39,463 bases of DNA from Thermoanaerobaculia bacterium (lineage in GTDB: Bacteria > Acidobacteriota > Thermoanaerobaculia > UBA5066): NCBI GenBank assembly GCA_022071945.1, contig JAJVIN010000008.1, positions 20,634 through 60,096 on the forward strand. Reading direction: 5' to 3'. The notes under the pieces were generated by a model, which saw only the letters and a program-made list of their open reading frames with translations, did no database searches and had not been told where the DNA came from. Each line of letters opens with the position of its first letter. Position 1 is the stretch's first letter. The translations under genes and the position numbers were made by a program. Positions 1 through 8,425 of the stretch are shown piece by piece.

Positions 1-81
1 GGGGAGGCCGGCCCCGGGGCTCGGTGAGGGGTCCGCGCCGGCCCCGAATGACACCAGCTTCCTCAATCTGCACCGCCCGTG

Positions 82-126
82 GACCCCTCCGGCGCTCACG
101 CGCCACCTCCCCTTCGCAAGGGGAGG
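82..126 (+). repeat. Two-hairpin palindromic repeat, copy A
   Basis: A 45-base element made of a GACCCCTCC lead, a short hairpin (GGCGC, loop TCAC, GCGCC; 91-104) and a longer hairpin (CCTCCCCTT, loop CGC, AAGGGGAGG; 106-126). Read in the opposite orientation it matches the copy at 38223-38267 at all but two positions. It sits downstream of a gene end, as REP-like elements often do. No transposase is nearby. Confidence 0.85.
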
Positions 127-338
127 CAAGGCCGGAGGCGCAGGCACGGCCTCCACTCCATCAACTGCGCGCCCTCTCGGGCCACCTTCGAGCGGAGAGG
201 CGACGTCTGGCCGGAACGCCGCTCCAGCCGATCACACGCGGCCGCGCCAGCCCGTCTCCCACCCCCGTCGCCTCAGCCCCCCGGCGGGACGCCTGCCCCC
301 GTTCCCTCAGCCGCCCCGGCAGGGCGCCCACCCCCGTT

Positions 339-362
339 GCCTCCCCCTTCGCAAGGGGAGGC
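339..362. repeat. Palindrome related to the two-hairpin repeat
   Basis: The arms GCCTCCCCCTT and AAGGGGAGGC surround a CGC loop, with one extra C in the left arm. This is the larger hairpin of the repeat family without a recognisable small hairpin beside it, so it is probably a decayed or partial copy. It lies 40 bases from the stop codon of the SPFH gene. Confidence 0.65.
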
Positions 363-401
363 AAGGCGGAGGCGCCCACCCCTGGGCAGCCGGACCTTGT
401 C

Positions 402-1589
402 TTACCTCGGCGGAGGCGGAGGCGGGGGCGGCATCAGCCCCGGAGCCGTGCCGTCGAAGCCCGGGAAAGTCTGAATCGGGGCCCAACCCGCCGCGCCGGG
501 GTGCCACGCCATCGTGGACGGAGCCACCTGTCCGGCGGCAATCATGTCCCGGAGGGCTTGGTCGGTGTACGGACCATAGGTCTTGCCATCGATCGCCAGG
601 GACCAGCGTGCCGCCGCGGGACCCGGGGGAGGCGGAGGCGCCTGGGCAGCCGCCATCGGAGGCGGAGGCGGGGCCATGGCCGCGGGGGGCGGAGCAGCAG
701 CCGGAGCGCCCATCATGCCGCCGCCGTACGCCGCGCCCATCGCCTGGCCCATCGCGACGCCCGCGCCGAGGCCGACTCCCGCTCCCGCGAGGCCGCCCGG
801 ATTCGCCGCGGCGATCTTGATGGCATCGGCCGCCTGCATCTGGGTGTAGACGTGCATCTTGTCGCCCAAGACTCCGAGCTTGGTCCGCTGGTCGATCGCG
901 GCCTCGACTTCTTCCGGAAGCGAGATGTTCTCGATGAAGAACTTGGTAAGGTCGAGGCCGAAGCTCGCGAATTCCGGGCCCACCTTCTCGCGCGCGATCG
1001 CGGAGAGCTCGTCGTACTTCGCCGCGATGTCGAGCGCCGGGATCTTCGCCTCGGCGATGGCGTCGGAGAGCTTCGAGAGGATGACCGACCGCAGCTGCCC
1101 CGTCACCTCGTCCGTGGTCGTCAGGCCCTGGGTGCCGACAATCGTGTTGAAGAAGAGCTTCGGGTCCTCGATCCGCATCGCATACGTCCCGAAGGCCCGA
1201 ATCCGAATCATGCCGAAATCCGCGTCCCGCATCATGACCGGGTTGGCGGTGCCCCACCTCAGGTCGGTGAAGGTCTTCGTGTTGAAGAAGTAAACCTCGG
1301 CCTTGAAGGGAGACTGGAACCCGTACTTCCAGCCCCGAAGAGTGGTCAGGATCGGCATGTTCTGCGTCTGCAGCTCGTGCCGGCCCGGCAGGAAGATGTC
1401 TGCCGCCTTCCCCTCGTTGATGAAGAGAGCGACCTGGTTCTCACGAACCGTCAGCTGCGCCCCCATCTTGATTTCCTGGTTGTAGACGGGGAAGCGGTAG
1501 ACGAGAGAGTCGCTCGACTCGTCGAGCCACTGGATGATCTCGATGAACTGCGACCCGATCTGCTGCTTGATGTTGTCCAAGAGGCCCAT
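402..1589 (-). CDS. SPFH-domain protein with C-terminal GYF_2 domain
   Basis: 395 aa. Residues 1 to about 250 look like the SPFH (band 7) domain of the YdjI/virion-core-like group, which forms membrane-associated scaffolds; there is no clear transmembrane segment. A Gly/Ala/Met-rich stretch (about 255-290) and a Pro/Ala linker lead to a GYF_2 domain (about 327-380, with the YGPYTD motif and a conserved Trp). The protein ends in a run of prolines. GYF_2 domains usually bind proline-rich peptides, so it may bind its own linker or a partner. The ATG start is supported by GAGGAG five bases upstream. It follows the radical SAM gene by 47 bases, so the two may be co-transcribed. A second GYF_2 protein is encoded at 3384. 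The exact function is unknown. Confidence 0.8.
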   Translation of the reverse strand: MGLLDNIKQQIGSQFIEIIQWLDESSDSLVYRFPVYNQEIKMGAQLTVRENQVALFINEGKAADIFLPGRHELQTQNMPILTTLRGWKYGFQSPFKAEVYFFNTKTFTDLRWGTANPVMMRDADFGMIRIRAFGTYAMRIEDPKLFFNTIVGTQGLTTTDEVTGQLRSVILSKLSDAIAEAKIPALDIAAKYDELSAIAREKVGPEFASFGLDLTKFFIENISLPEEVEAAIDQRTKLGVLGDKMHVYTQMQAADAIKIAAANPGGLAGAGVGLGAGVAMGQAMGAAYGGGMMGAPAAAPPPAAMAPPPPPMAAAQAPPPPPGPAAARWSLAIDGKTYGPYTDQALRDMIAAGQVAPSTMAWHPGAAGWAPIQTFPGFDGTAPGLMPPPPPPPPR

Positions 1590-1636
1590 GGCGTCTCCTC
1601 AATGCTGTTGAAAAAGTTACTCTATCACCGGCCCCG

Positions 1637-3268
1637 TCAAGACTTCGTGATGAAGCCCCACGGGGATTCCTGCCGCGCTTTCGGGTCGAAAACTCCCCGC
1701 ATCTTCCCCTCGGCATCCCTCCCGCCGGGCCGCACCACCGACAGGATGGTCGCCCGGTGGTCCCGGACGAGCTTGCGGACGGAATCCCCGGCCGCCGCCG
1801 CCCGAAGGATCTCTCCAGATTCGAGTCCCATCTTCGCCAGATACGCTTCCCAGAGCGCTTCGGTTGGGGGCATTCCGCGAAAGACCACATTTGGCATCCG
1901 CCGGAACGCCTGGTCGAGCTTCTTCATCTTGCGTTCGATCTCTTCCGGGTCCTCGACGGCCTCGTTCTCGAACGGAGTGTGGGGCTTGGGGATGAAGGTG
2001 TTCACGCTCGGCACGAGGGTCCCGAGCCGGCCGAGCTTGCGGCCCTCCTCCAGCATGATCTCTCGAAGATCCGAGACGAGGTTCACGAGGTCGTCGACGT
2101 CGGACTCCGTCTCGCCGGGCAGCCCGATCTGCAGATAGAGCTTCAGGCTCGAGAAGCCCGCCCGCGCGATCAACCGCACCTTCTCCCTCAGCATCTCGTC
2201 CGAGACCTTCTTGTTGAGGACCCGGCGAAGCCTCTCGTTGCCGGCCTCGGGTGCGATGGCGAGAGATTTCTCCCCTTGCCTCACGAGGATCCCCAGGAGT
2301 TCCTCGCTGACCGCGTCGATCTTGATGGACGAGAGGGCGACGTGGTACTCGAGCCGCGCGAGCCCCTCCAGGATGTCGAGGATCTCGGGGTGGTCCCCGA
2401 CGGCCGTGGCGATGAGGCCGGCCCGCGAGGTGAGCCGCCGGTTCCTCTCGGCGACCTCGAGAATCCGCGAGGCCGGGATCCTGACCTGGGGTGCCATCGC
2501 GTAGGCGGCCCAGCAGAACCGGCACATCTCGGAGCACCCCCGGGCGATCTCGATGAGGAGCTTGTCCGACAGCTCGGTGTAGGGCGTCAGGATCGTCGTG
2601 TGCGGCGGCTCGCGGAAGACCCCCTCCGCCGCCTTGAACTGCTGGACGACGATCTTGCCATCCTCTGCTTCGTGCGCGTCTTTCCCGTGAACGGCCGGCA
2701 CGTAGAAGCCCCTCAGGGCCGCCATCCGCGAGAGCGTGGCGTCCCGGCCGGCATCCTGACGGAGGACTTCCGCAAGGAGAGGAACGAGCTTCTCGGCATC
2801 GCCCATGGCGAAGGCGTCGACGTAAGGAGTCAGGGGCGCCGGGTTGATCCGGGCACAGTCGCCCCCGACGAGGACGATCGGATCGGTGTCGCTCCGGTCT
2901 TCTCGAAGGAGGGGGATCTGAGCCCGGGGTAAGAGCTTCAGGAAATTGACGTAGTCCATCTCCCAGGAAATGGAGAAGGCCACGAGCGGGAACTCGCCGA
3001 CGGGTGTTCCCGTTTCATAGGTCAGCGGCCCGCGGCGGTCGAGGAGCTCGGGCTCCCAGAAAAAGCGCTCCGAGGCCACGTCGTCTTCCCGGTTCAGGAG
3101 GCGGTAGACCCACTGGAAACCGAGGTTCGACATGCCGACGTCATACGAGTTCGGGAACCCCAGGGCGATCCGGAACCGGCCCGTCTGGCGCAGCTCTTCC
3201 GTCCGCCGCTCGGCGGCGAGACGCTCCTGCTTCGTATCGAGGCCCGTCCGGGGCCCTTTCGGCGGCAT
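1637..3268 (-). CDS. B12-binding-type radical SAM protein (TIGR03960-like)
   Basis: 543 aa. The N-terminal part (about 28-200) resembles the B12-binding-like domain of the TIGR03960 group (FPNSYDVGMSNLG; VLVGGDCARINPAPL). The radical SAM core follows, with the [4Fe-4S] cluster cysteines C245, C249 and C252 in CSEMCRFC. The core continues with IAPEAGNERLRRVLNKK and LQIGLPGE segments, typical of radical SAM/elongator-like barrels. TIGR03960 proteins often carry or neighbour a DUF2344 domain; none is visible here. The substrate is not known. The start is ATG with GAAGGT five bases upstream. It is divergent from the GYF_2-TM2 gene across a 115-base gap that is relatively AT-rich and probably holds promoters in both directions, although no clear boxes stand out. 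Confidence 0.82.
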   Translation of the reverse strand: MPPKGPRTGLDTKQERLAAERRTEELRQTGRFRIALGFPNSYDVGMSNLGFQWVYRLLNREDDVASERFFWEPELLDRRGPLTYETGTPVGEFPLVAFSISWEMDYVNFLKLLPRAQIPLLREDRSDTDPIVLVGGDCARINPAPLTPYVDAFAMGDAEKLVPLLAEVLRQDAGRDATLSRMAALRGFYVPAVHGKDAHEAEDGKIVVQQFKAAEGVFREPPHTTILTPYTELSDKLLIEIARGCSEMCRFCWAAYAMAPQVRIPASRILEVAERNRRLTSRAGLIATAVGDHPEILDILEGLARLEYHVALSSIKIDAVSEELLGILVRQGEKSLAIAPEAGNERLRRVLNKKVSDEMLREKVRLIARAGFSSLKLYLQIGLPGETESDVDDLVNLVSDLREIMLEEGRKLGRLGTLVPSVNTFIPKPHTPFENEAVEDPEEIERKMKKLDQAFRRMPNVVFRGMPPTEALWEAYLAKMGLESGEILRAAAAGDSVRKLVRDHRATILSVVRPGGRDAEGKMRGVFDPKARQESPWGFITKS

Positions 3269-3383
3269 GCTGACCTTCGCCCTTCGGGTGGAATCCGTTT
3301 CTTCCGAAAATGTTATCGGACGGACCCTTCAAACCCTAAACTTTACGTTCGGTCTTTTCGTTTGAGTTTGTTGGAGGGGCGGC

Positions 3384-3833
3384 ATGTATTACGTGATCGG
3401 AGTCGATGGATCCCAGTACGGCCCGGTGGAGGAGCCGGCCTTGCGCCAGTGGGTCCAGGAGGGGCGAGTCGGGGCGGACAGCCTCTCCTTCAAGACCGGC
3501 GAGACCCAGTGGATCCCCTTGAAGGAGAGACCCGAGTTCGGGACGGTCTCGAGCACGCCGGTCCGGCCCGTCGCCCTGGTGGCTCCACCCCCGCCGCCCG
3601 CTGGCGGCGTTCCGGTACCCTACGACCCCCCGAAGGAATGGCTGGTCGCCCTTCTCCTCTCCATCTTCCTAGGAACCCTCGGCGTCGATCGCTTCTACCT
3701 CGGGCAGGTGGGCCTCGGCATCCTGAAGCTCGTCACCTTCGGAGGCTGCGGCATCTGGTACCTCATCGACATCATCCTGATCGCGACGGGCTCCGTGAAG
3801 GACTCCCGGGGGCGTGCCCTCGTCAAGACCTGA
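3384..3833 (+). CDS. GYF_2 and TM2 domain membrane protein
   Basis: 149 aa. An N-terminal GYF_2 domain (about 1-50, [13 protein letters not shown], Trp in TQWIPL) is joined by a Pro-rich linker (about 60-75) to a TM2 domain (about 80-145). The TM2 part has two hydrophobic helices around the [13 protein letters not shown] and [14 protein letters not shown] segments; the D-RFY-G motif is the hallmark of TM2 proteins. It is probably an inner-membrane protein with the GYF_2 domain in the cytoplasm. An SD-like GGAGGGG lies just upstream of the ATG. Its 3' end overlaps the glycosylase gene by 20 bases, so both are likely on one transcript. The role is unknown; the shared GYF_2 domain links it to the SPFH protein. 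Confidence 0.85.
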   Translation: MYYVIGVDGSQYGPVEEPALRQWVQEGRVGADSLSFKTGETQWIPLKERPEFGTVSSTPVRPVALVAPPPPPAGGVPVPYDPPKEWLVALLLSIFLGTLGVDRFYLGQVGLGILKLVTFGGCGIWYLIDIILIATGSVKDSRGRALVKT

Positions 3834-4545
3834 TTCCTTCGAGCGCCTGGAAAAGGACGTCGTTTCCTGCCGGGCGTGCCCCCGCCTTCGCAGCTGGTGC
3901 GAGGAGGCGGCGGCCACCGCCCCGCGCCGGTTTCGCGGGCAGGACTACTGGCGGCTCCCGATCCCGGGTTTCGGCTCTCACCGGGCCTGGCTCTGGATCG
4001 TGGGACTCGCCCCGGCCGCCCACGGGGGCAACCGCACCGGACGGGTGTTCACCGGCGACTCGTCCGGGGACTTCCTCTTCTCCTGCCTCTACGAGGCCGG
4101 CCTGGCGAACCAGCCGGAATCGACGAACCGCCAGGACGGGCTCGACCTCCCCGGCGTCTACATCAGTCCGGCCGTGCGCTGCGCGCCCCCCGCGAACCGT
4201 CCGGCACCCGAGGAGTTCCGCCGCTGCGCCCCGTTCCTTTCGCGCGAGCTCTCGCTCCTCCTCCCGGGCCTTGCGGTCATCCTGCCTCTCGGCGCTCTCG
4301 CCTGGGCGAGCACTCAAAAGACCCTCGGGGCGGCGGGATTCGTCCTCCCCGCGCCCCGCCCCGCGTTTGCGCACGGGGCGGAGTTCTCGATCCGAAAGGG
4401 GGACGGAGCCTGCCCGCTCTCCGTCCTCGGCTCCTACCACGTGAGCCGGCAGAACACGAACACCTCTCGCCTGACGAGGGAAATGTTCGGACGGGTTCTC
4501 GGGCGGGCCAAGGCGCTCAATTCCTCCGAAATGCTCATCCGTTGA
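3814..4545 (+). CDS. Uracil-DNA glycosylase, family 5 (UDGb)
   Basis: 243 aa. It removes uracil, and in this family also other deaminated bases, from DNA as the first step of base-excision repair. Family 5 motifs are clear: [19 protein letters not shown] near residues 67-85, and [11 protein letters not shown] near the C-terminus in place of the usual HPS loop. C19 and C22, plus the two cysteines bracketing [14 protein letters not shown], are the expected [4Fe-4S] ligands. The motif A position that is Asp or Asn in other families is Ala (LAPAAHGG), as expected for UDGb. The start is GTG at 3814, inside the end of the TM2 gene, which suggests translational coupling. The stop codon lies within the malate synthase promoter. 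Confidence 0.9.
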   Translation: MPSSRPDSFERLEKDVVSCRACPRLRSWCEEAAATAPRRFRGQDYWRLPIPGFGSHRAWLWIVGLAPAAHGGNRTGRVFTGDSSGDFLFSCLYEAGLANQPESTNRQDGLDLPGVYISPAVRCAPPANRPAPEEFRRCAPFLSRELSLLLPGLAVILPLGALAWASTQKTLGAAGFVLPAPRPAFAHGAEFSIRKGDGACPLSVLGSYHVSRQNTNTSRLTREMFGRVLGRAKALNSSEMLIR

Positions 4546-4570
4546 CATCCGGAAGCCCTTGAAAAATAGT
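4542..4570 (+). promoter_or_regulatory. Sigma-70-type promoter for malate synthase
   Basis: A perfect -35 box TTGACA (4542-4547), a 17-base spacer, and AATAGT (4565-4570; four of six match TATAAT). Transcription would start near 4577, leaving a short leader with the Shine-Dalgarno site at 4589. The promoter overlaps the stop codon of the upstream glycosylase gene. Seen directly in sequence; activity is inferred. Confidence 0.6.
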
Positions 4571-4588
4571 GGTCTTCCCACCGAGATT

Positions 4589-4595
4589 GAGGAGG
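4589..4595 (+). promoter_or_regulatory. Shine-Dalgarno site fixing the malate synthase start
   Basis: GAGGAGG lies five bases before GTG at 4601. The longer reading from TTG at 4559 has no such site and begins inside the promoter, so GTG 4601 is the better start. Confidence 0.7.
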
Positions 4596-4600
4596 CTATC

Positions 4601-6235
4601 GTGCCCACAAGCGAGACATCCCCCCTGGCGGCCCTGGAAGCCGAGGGAATCATCGTCCGGGGACCGGTCCCCGCGGAGTTCGCCGAGATCCTGACGCCCG
4701 AGGCCGTCCGGTTCGTGGCGTCCCTTCAGCGTGCCTTCGGAGGGCGGCGGAAGGAGCTCCTGGCAGCCCGGCAGGCCGTCCGGGCCCGGCTGGACGCGGG
4801 CGAGCTCCCGAGCTTTCCGGCCGAGACGAAAGAGATTCGGGAGGCGGACTGGAAGGTAGCCCCCATCCCCGGCGACATCCTCGACCGGCGCGTCGAGATC
4901 ACCGGACCCGTCGACCGGAAGATGATCATCAACGCCCTGAACTCAGGGGCCAATGTCTTCATGGCGGATTTCGAGGACTCCAACACCCCCTCCTGGGAAA
5001 ACCAGATCTCGGGCCAGCGAAACCTCAGGGACGCCATCGAGCGGACGATCGACTACGAGGCACCGGAGACCGGCAAGAAGTACCGTCTGAACGAGAAGAT
5101 CGCGACCCTGTTCGTCCGGCCTCGCGGGTGGCACCTCCCAGAGTCGCACGTCCTCGTCGACGGCGAGGAGATGTCGGGCGGCCTCTTCGACTTCGGCCTC
5201 TTCTTCTTTCACAACGCCAAGAGGCTTCTCTCGCGGGGGCTCCGCCCCTACTTCTACCTTCCGAAACTCGAGCACTACCTCGAGGCGCGGCTCTGGAACG
5301 ACGCCTTCGTCAAGGCTCAAGCGGATCTCGGAGTGCCGCAAGGCACCATCCGGGCGACCGTCCTCATCGAGACCATCCTCGCCTCGTTCCAGATGGACGA
5401 GATCCTCTGGGAGCTGAAGGACCACTCGGCCGGGCTCAACTGCGGCCGCTGGGACTACATCTTCAGCTTCATCAAGAAATTCAGCCGCAGAAAGGACTTC
5501 GTCCTGCCCGACAGGGGTCTCATCTCGATGGACCGCCACTTCCTCGCCTCCTACGTCGCCCTCCTCATCAAGACGTGCCACCGGCGGGGGATCCACGCGA
5601 TGGGCGGGATGTCGGCCTACATCCCGGTCAAGACCGATGCCGCGGACAACGAGGCGGCGCTCGCCAAGGTTCGGGCGGACAAGCTGCGGGAGGTGCGCGC
5701 CGGCCACGACGGCACCTGGGTCGCCCACCCCGGGCTCGTCGAGATCGCCAAGGCCATCTTCGACGAGGGCATGCCGGGCAAGAACCAGCTCCACGTCCTC
5801 CGCCAGGAGGTCGAGATCGGTGCCTCCGACCTCCTTGCCGTCCCGGACGGCGTGATCACGGAGAAGGGGTTCCGGCACAACGTCAACATCGGAATCCTGT
5901 ACCTCGAGTCCTGGCTGAGAGGCACGGGCTGCGTGCCGCTCTACAACCTCATGGAGGACGCCGCCACGGCCGAGATCTCCCGCTCCCAGCTCTGGCAGTG
6001 GGTTCATCACCAGGCGAGATTCGACGACGGGCGCGTCATCACGAAGGACCTCTACAAGACGATCTTCCACGAGGAGATCAACACGATCCGGCGCCGCGTG
6101 GGCGATGAGGCCTTTCACGCCGGGAAATTCGAGGACGCCGCGCAGCTGTTCGACGACATGATCTCGTCTCGGGAGTTCCCCGAGTTCCTGACGCTGCCCG
6201 CGTACAACATGATCCTCAAATACGAGGGTTTCTAG
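4601..6235 (+). CDS. aceB: Malate synthase A
   Basis: 544 aa from GTG, the usual size for isoform A. It condenses glyoxylate with acetyl-CoA to give malate in the cytoplasm (glyoxylate cycle, C2 metabolism). The family signature KDHSAGLNCGRWDYIF is present near residues 272-287. Other family segments include FMADFEDSNTPSWENQ, PYFYLPKLEHYLEARLW and the C-terminal MEDAATAEISRSQLWQWV, which holds the general-base Asp in this family. No isocitrate lyase gene is in the window, so a complete glyoxylate shunt cannot be shown. The gene has its own promoter and a strong terminator and appears monocistronic. An upstream in-frame TTG (4559) would add 14 residues but lies inside the promoter. Confidence 0.95.
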   Translation: MPTSETSPLAALEAEGIIVRGPVPAEFAEILTPEAVRFVASLQRAFGGRRKELLAARQAVRARLDAGELPSFPAETKEIREADWKVAPIPGDILDRRVEITGPVDRKMIINALNSGANVFMADFEDSNTPSWENQISGQRNLRDAIERTIDYEAPETGKKYRLNEKIATLFVRPRGWHLPESHVLVDGEEMSGGLFDFGLFFFHNAKRLLSRGLRPYFYLPKLEHYLEARLWNDAFVKAQADLGVPQGTIRATVLIETILASFQMDEILWELKDHSAGLNCGRWDYIFSFIKKFSRRKDFVLPDRGLISMDRHFLASYVALLIKTCHRRGIHAMGGMSAYIPVKTDAADNEAALAKVRADKLREVRAGHDGTWVAHPGLVEIAKAIFDEGMPGKNQLHVLRQEVEIGASDLLAVPDGVITEKGFRHNVNIGILYLESWLRGTGCVPLYNLMEDAATAEISRSQLWQWVHHQARFDDGRVITKDLYKTIFHEEINTIRRRVGDEAFHAGKFEDAAQLFDDMISSREFPEFLTLPAYNMILKYEGF

Positions 6236-6244
6236 CGTTAACGC

Positions 6245-6278
6245 CCTCAGCACCGCTGGGGCCTCAGCGGTGCTGAGG
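6245..6278. repeat. 14-bp inverted repeat after malate synthase
   Basis: The perfect arms CCTCAGCACCGCTG (6245-6258) and CAGCGGTGCTGAGG (6265-6278) enclose a six-base loop. It starts ten bases after the aceB stop and is the first of three successive hairpins. It has no T-run, so by itself it is more likely an RNA 3'-end stabiliser or a protein site than a terminator. Confidence 0.8.
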
Positions 6279-6287
6279 CGTCGGCGA

Positions 6288-6303
6288 TGCTGACACGTCA
6301 GCA
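6288..6303. repeat. Short palindrome after malate synthase
   Basis: TGCTGAC and GTCAGCA separated by two bases. It shares TGCTGA and TCAGCA elements with the larger inverted repeat just before it. Its role is unknown; it may be part of a compound 3' structure. Confidence 0.6.
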
Positions 6304-6323
6304 CGGCGGCGCCGTTTCAGGGA

Positions 6324-6351
6324 GGGCGGGCCGGGATGGCCCGCCCTTTTT
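6324..6351 (+). terminator. Rho-independent terminator of malate synthase
   Basis: The nine-pair stem GGGCGGGCC/GGCCCGCCC (6324-6332, 6338-6346) with loop GGGAT is followed directly by five T residues (6347-6351). This is a textbook intrinsic terminator on the plus strand. On the minus strand no T-run follows the stem, so it should not stop transcription of the FHA gene. Confidence 0.92.
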
Positions 6352-6360
6352 GCTGGCCCT

Positions 6361-6840
6361 CTACCGTGTGCCGGCCCGGGTCGCGGAGCTTTCCACTCCA
6401 CGCGCGCCCATGCATCCCTTTTCGTACGCGGTTGCGGAGAGGAGCAAGAGAACGCCCATCGTGCTCACGAGAACCGCCGCCAGAGGCCGGGTCTTCTTGC
6501 ACGGCTTCACGGAGAGGGTTTGTTTGAGCTTCTGGCTGGCCGTGAGTTCCTCGGGCATCTCCACGTCGACAAAAGCCGTGACGTCCCCGAACCGCAGAAT
6601 CTCCCCGCCCGTCAACACTTCCTCCTCGATCCTGCGGCCGTCAACGAACGTGCCGTTGCCGCTGTCGAGATCCTTGAGGAGGTAGCGCCCGTTACACGGT
6701 TCGATTCGCGCGTGACGGCGCGAAATCGTCAAGTCCGAGAGGCGCACGTCACAGTGTGCTTCCCGTCCGACTACCAGCTTTCCTTCGATGGGGTGCCTGA
6801 GTTGGGCGCCCGCTTCCTGAACAACCAGGCTTGCGCGCAT
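6361..6840 (-). CDS. FHA-domain membrane protein
   Basis: 159 aa. The FHA domain (about 20-95) shows the phosphothreonine-binding core: GREAHCDVRLSD, then the ISRRHARI and SGNGTFVDG motifs. A basic stretch (KPCKKTRP) precedes one hydrophobic helix (about 121-140), so the FHA domain is probably cytoplasmic and anchored at the C-terminal end. FHA domains read Ser/Thr-phosphorylated partners; no kinase gene is in the window. It begins 16 bases after the radical SAM gene on the same strand and is likely the last gene of that operon. The partner is unknown. Confidence 0.85.
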   Translation of the reverse strand: MRASLVVQEAGAQLRHPIEGKLVVGREAHCDVRLSDLTISRRHARIEPCNGRYLLKDLDSGNGTFVDGRRIEEEVLTGGEILRFGDVTAFVDVEMPEELTASQKLKQTLSVKPCKKTRPLAAVLVSTMGVLLLLSATAYEKGCMGARGVESSATRAGTR

Positions 6841-6856
6841 CGGGCGGATTCTAGCC

Positions 6857-8386
6857 TCAGCCGTGCGAACTTGACAAAACCACCGGCCAGGGGGGCGCCG
6901 TCAGCGCGTCCTTCCGGGCGGCGCGGAAGGGCGAGCCGATCCTGCGGATCGCGGGCAGAAGCCTCCATCTCGGGCGCGGAAACGGCAGCCAGGAGACGGC
7001 TCTTGAGAGCGTCTCGACGACGGATTGACCGGCCTCGAAGGAGTTCACGACGTTCGGGTTCTCCCGGCTGAACTCGATCAGGCGCGAAAGGTACCAGTCC
7101 CTCGGCAGCGTGCTGGAGAAGACGAAGAAGGGCTCGAGAAGGTTCTGCGAAGGCGAAAGGGAACCCTCGGCCAGAAGCGCCCGGTGGAGGCCGGTGCCGC
7201 GGTAAACACGGACACCGTTCGTGATGTAGACGAGGTGGTTCTTCGGGATCTTCTTCGCGATGAACTCGAACGTCTCCTCGACCGTCTCCCTCGTTTCTCC
7301 GGGCGATCCGATCAGGAAGATCCAGATCGCGAGGACCCCCTGGTTTCTCAACCACCGGGCGAGGTTCTCGACATCCCGCGCGTCAAACCCCTTCCGGAGC
7401 CTCTGGAGCATGGCCGTCGAGGCCCCCTCGACCGTTGCCGACACCGTCCGGAATCCCGCCTTCCTCATCAGGGCGAGGAGGTCCTCGGTCACTCCGACCG
7501 GGTTGAATCCCGACGCCGTGAAGACGGCCTTCTCGCCAAGCCCGCGGGCGATCAACTCGAGACAGATGGCCCGGGCGTGAGCCGGCGGATGCGAGAAGAC
7601 CGCGTCGACGAACTCGAAATGCGCAACCCCCGCGTCCACGGCCCTCTCGATCTCATCGACGACTTCCCCCACGGCGCGGAACCGCATCCTCAGTCCCTCG
7701 AGCGAGCCATAGGTGCAGTAGGTGCACGTGAACGCGCAGCCCCTGCGGCTCTGGATCGGATAGACGCCCTCGGCGCGCTCGTAGCGAGAGATGTCCGTGA
7801 ACCGGAAGAGCCCCGCGTCGGCGAGCCCGTCGACGGGTTCCGATAGGCCCACGCGGTTCCACGAGAGGGCGCCGTCCGGTTCGCGGCGGCAGACTCCGGG
7901 AAGGTCCGAGACGTCCTGGCCCAAAAGAAGCCGTTCGGCCAGGCGGGGGAACACCTTTTCCGAGTCGCCGGTCAGGATCAGATCGACGAGAGGCGGACCG
8001 TTCTGGGACGCGCGCCCTCCTGGCCCCCAGAGGGCAAGGAGCGCCTCGGGCTCGATCGAGGTCGCGGCTCCGCCGAGAACGACCGGTACCGCTCCGGCGG
8101 CCTGCCGGACTTCCCGCAAGACGGCCTCGACCTCGGGAACGTAGTACTTCGTCTCGATCAGATCCGAGTTGTCGATGTTGCGCATCGAAACGCCGATGAG
8201 GTCCGGAGGGAATGTGCGAAGAGTCCGGGCGAGGGCCTTCCCGACGTCCTCCTCGAACATCAGATCGAGGACGCGAGCCTCGTGCCCCTCGCGCTCCGCG
8301 TGGGCGGCGACGAGAGCCGCGCCGACCGGCATGACGGGAAACGGGGTCCGTTCCCGGTTCGTGGCGACGAGGAGGATCCGGGCCAT
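6857..8386 (-). CDS. B12-binding-domain radical SAM protein
   Basis: 509 aa. The N-terminal cobalamin-binding-like domain (about 1-150) has LLVATNRERTPFPVMPVGAA and a Rossmann-type DLIGVSMRNIDN segment. The radical SAM domain (about 200-420) has the cluster motif C217, C221 and C224 in RGCAFTCTYCTYG, followed by FVDAVFSHPPAHA and IFLIGSPGETRETVEE segments typical of this class. Members modify varied substrates, including methylations on unactivated carbon and lipid or cofactor changes; the substrate here cannot be named. The start is ATG at 8386, 39 bases after the glycerate kinase stop and 16 bases before the FHA gene, implying a three-gene operon. Confidence 0.85.
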   Translation of the reverse strand: MARILLVATNRERTPFPVMPVGAALVAAHAEREGHEARVLDLMFEEDVGKALARTLRTFPPDLIGVSMRNIDNSDLIETKYYVPEVEAVLREVRQAAGAVPVVLGGAATSIEPEALLALWGPGGRASQNGPPLVDLILTGDSEKVFPRLAERLLLGQDVSDLPGVCRREPDGALSWNRVGLSEPVDGLADAGLFRFTDISRYERAEGVYPIQSRRGCAFTCTYCTYGSLEGLRMRFRAVGEVVDEIERAVDAGVAHFEFVDAVFSHPPAHARAICLELIARGLGEKAVFTASGFNPVGVTEDLLALMRKAGFRTVSATVEGASTAMLQRLRKGFDARDVENLARWLRNQGVLAIWIFLIGSPGETRETVEETFEFIAKKIPKNHLVYITNGVRVYRGTGLHRALLAEGSLSPSQNLLEPFFVFSSTLPRDWYLSRLIEFSRENPNVVNSFEAGQSVVETLSRAVSWLPFPRPRWRLLPAIRRIGSPFRAARKDALTAPPWPVVLSSSHG

Positions 8387-8425
8387 GAGGCCGAACGATA
8401 TCCGAGGGCGGCCGGGTTCCGCGGG

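Larger units (their letters stand above)
1..401. other. Intergenic repeat-rich region, no gene seen
   Basis: No convincing coding frame is visible; the long open frames here are high-GC shadows. The region lies downstream of the minus-strand SPFH gene. It holds one complete two-hairpin repeat (82-126), a related palindrome (339-362) and, at 1-35, what looks like a degenerate partial copy in the opposite orientation cut by the window edge. Imperfect C-rich direct repeats (around 257-275 and 328-346) are also present. No promoter or terminator with a T-run was found. Confidence 0.6.

Noticed and set aside
82-126. Possible CRISPR or transposon ends
   Set aside because: Copies are few, not evenly spaced, in both orientations, and no cas or transposase gene is present.
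24-2138. A 704-codon open frame on the plus strand
   Set aside because: It runs antisense through the SPFH and radical SAM genes, has Arg/Pro/Gly-rich composition with no family motifs, and is a high-GC shadow.
4559-4600. TTG start for malate synthase
   Set aside because: It falls between and over the promoter boxes, while GTG 4601 has a strong Shine-Dalgarno site at correct spacing.
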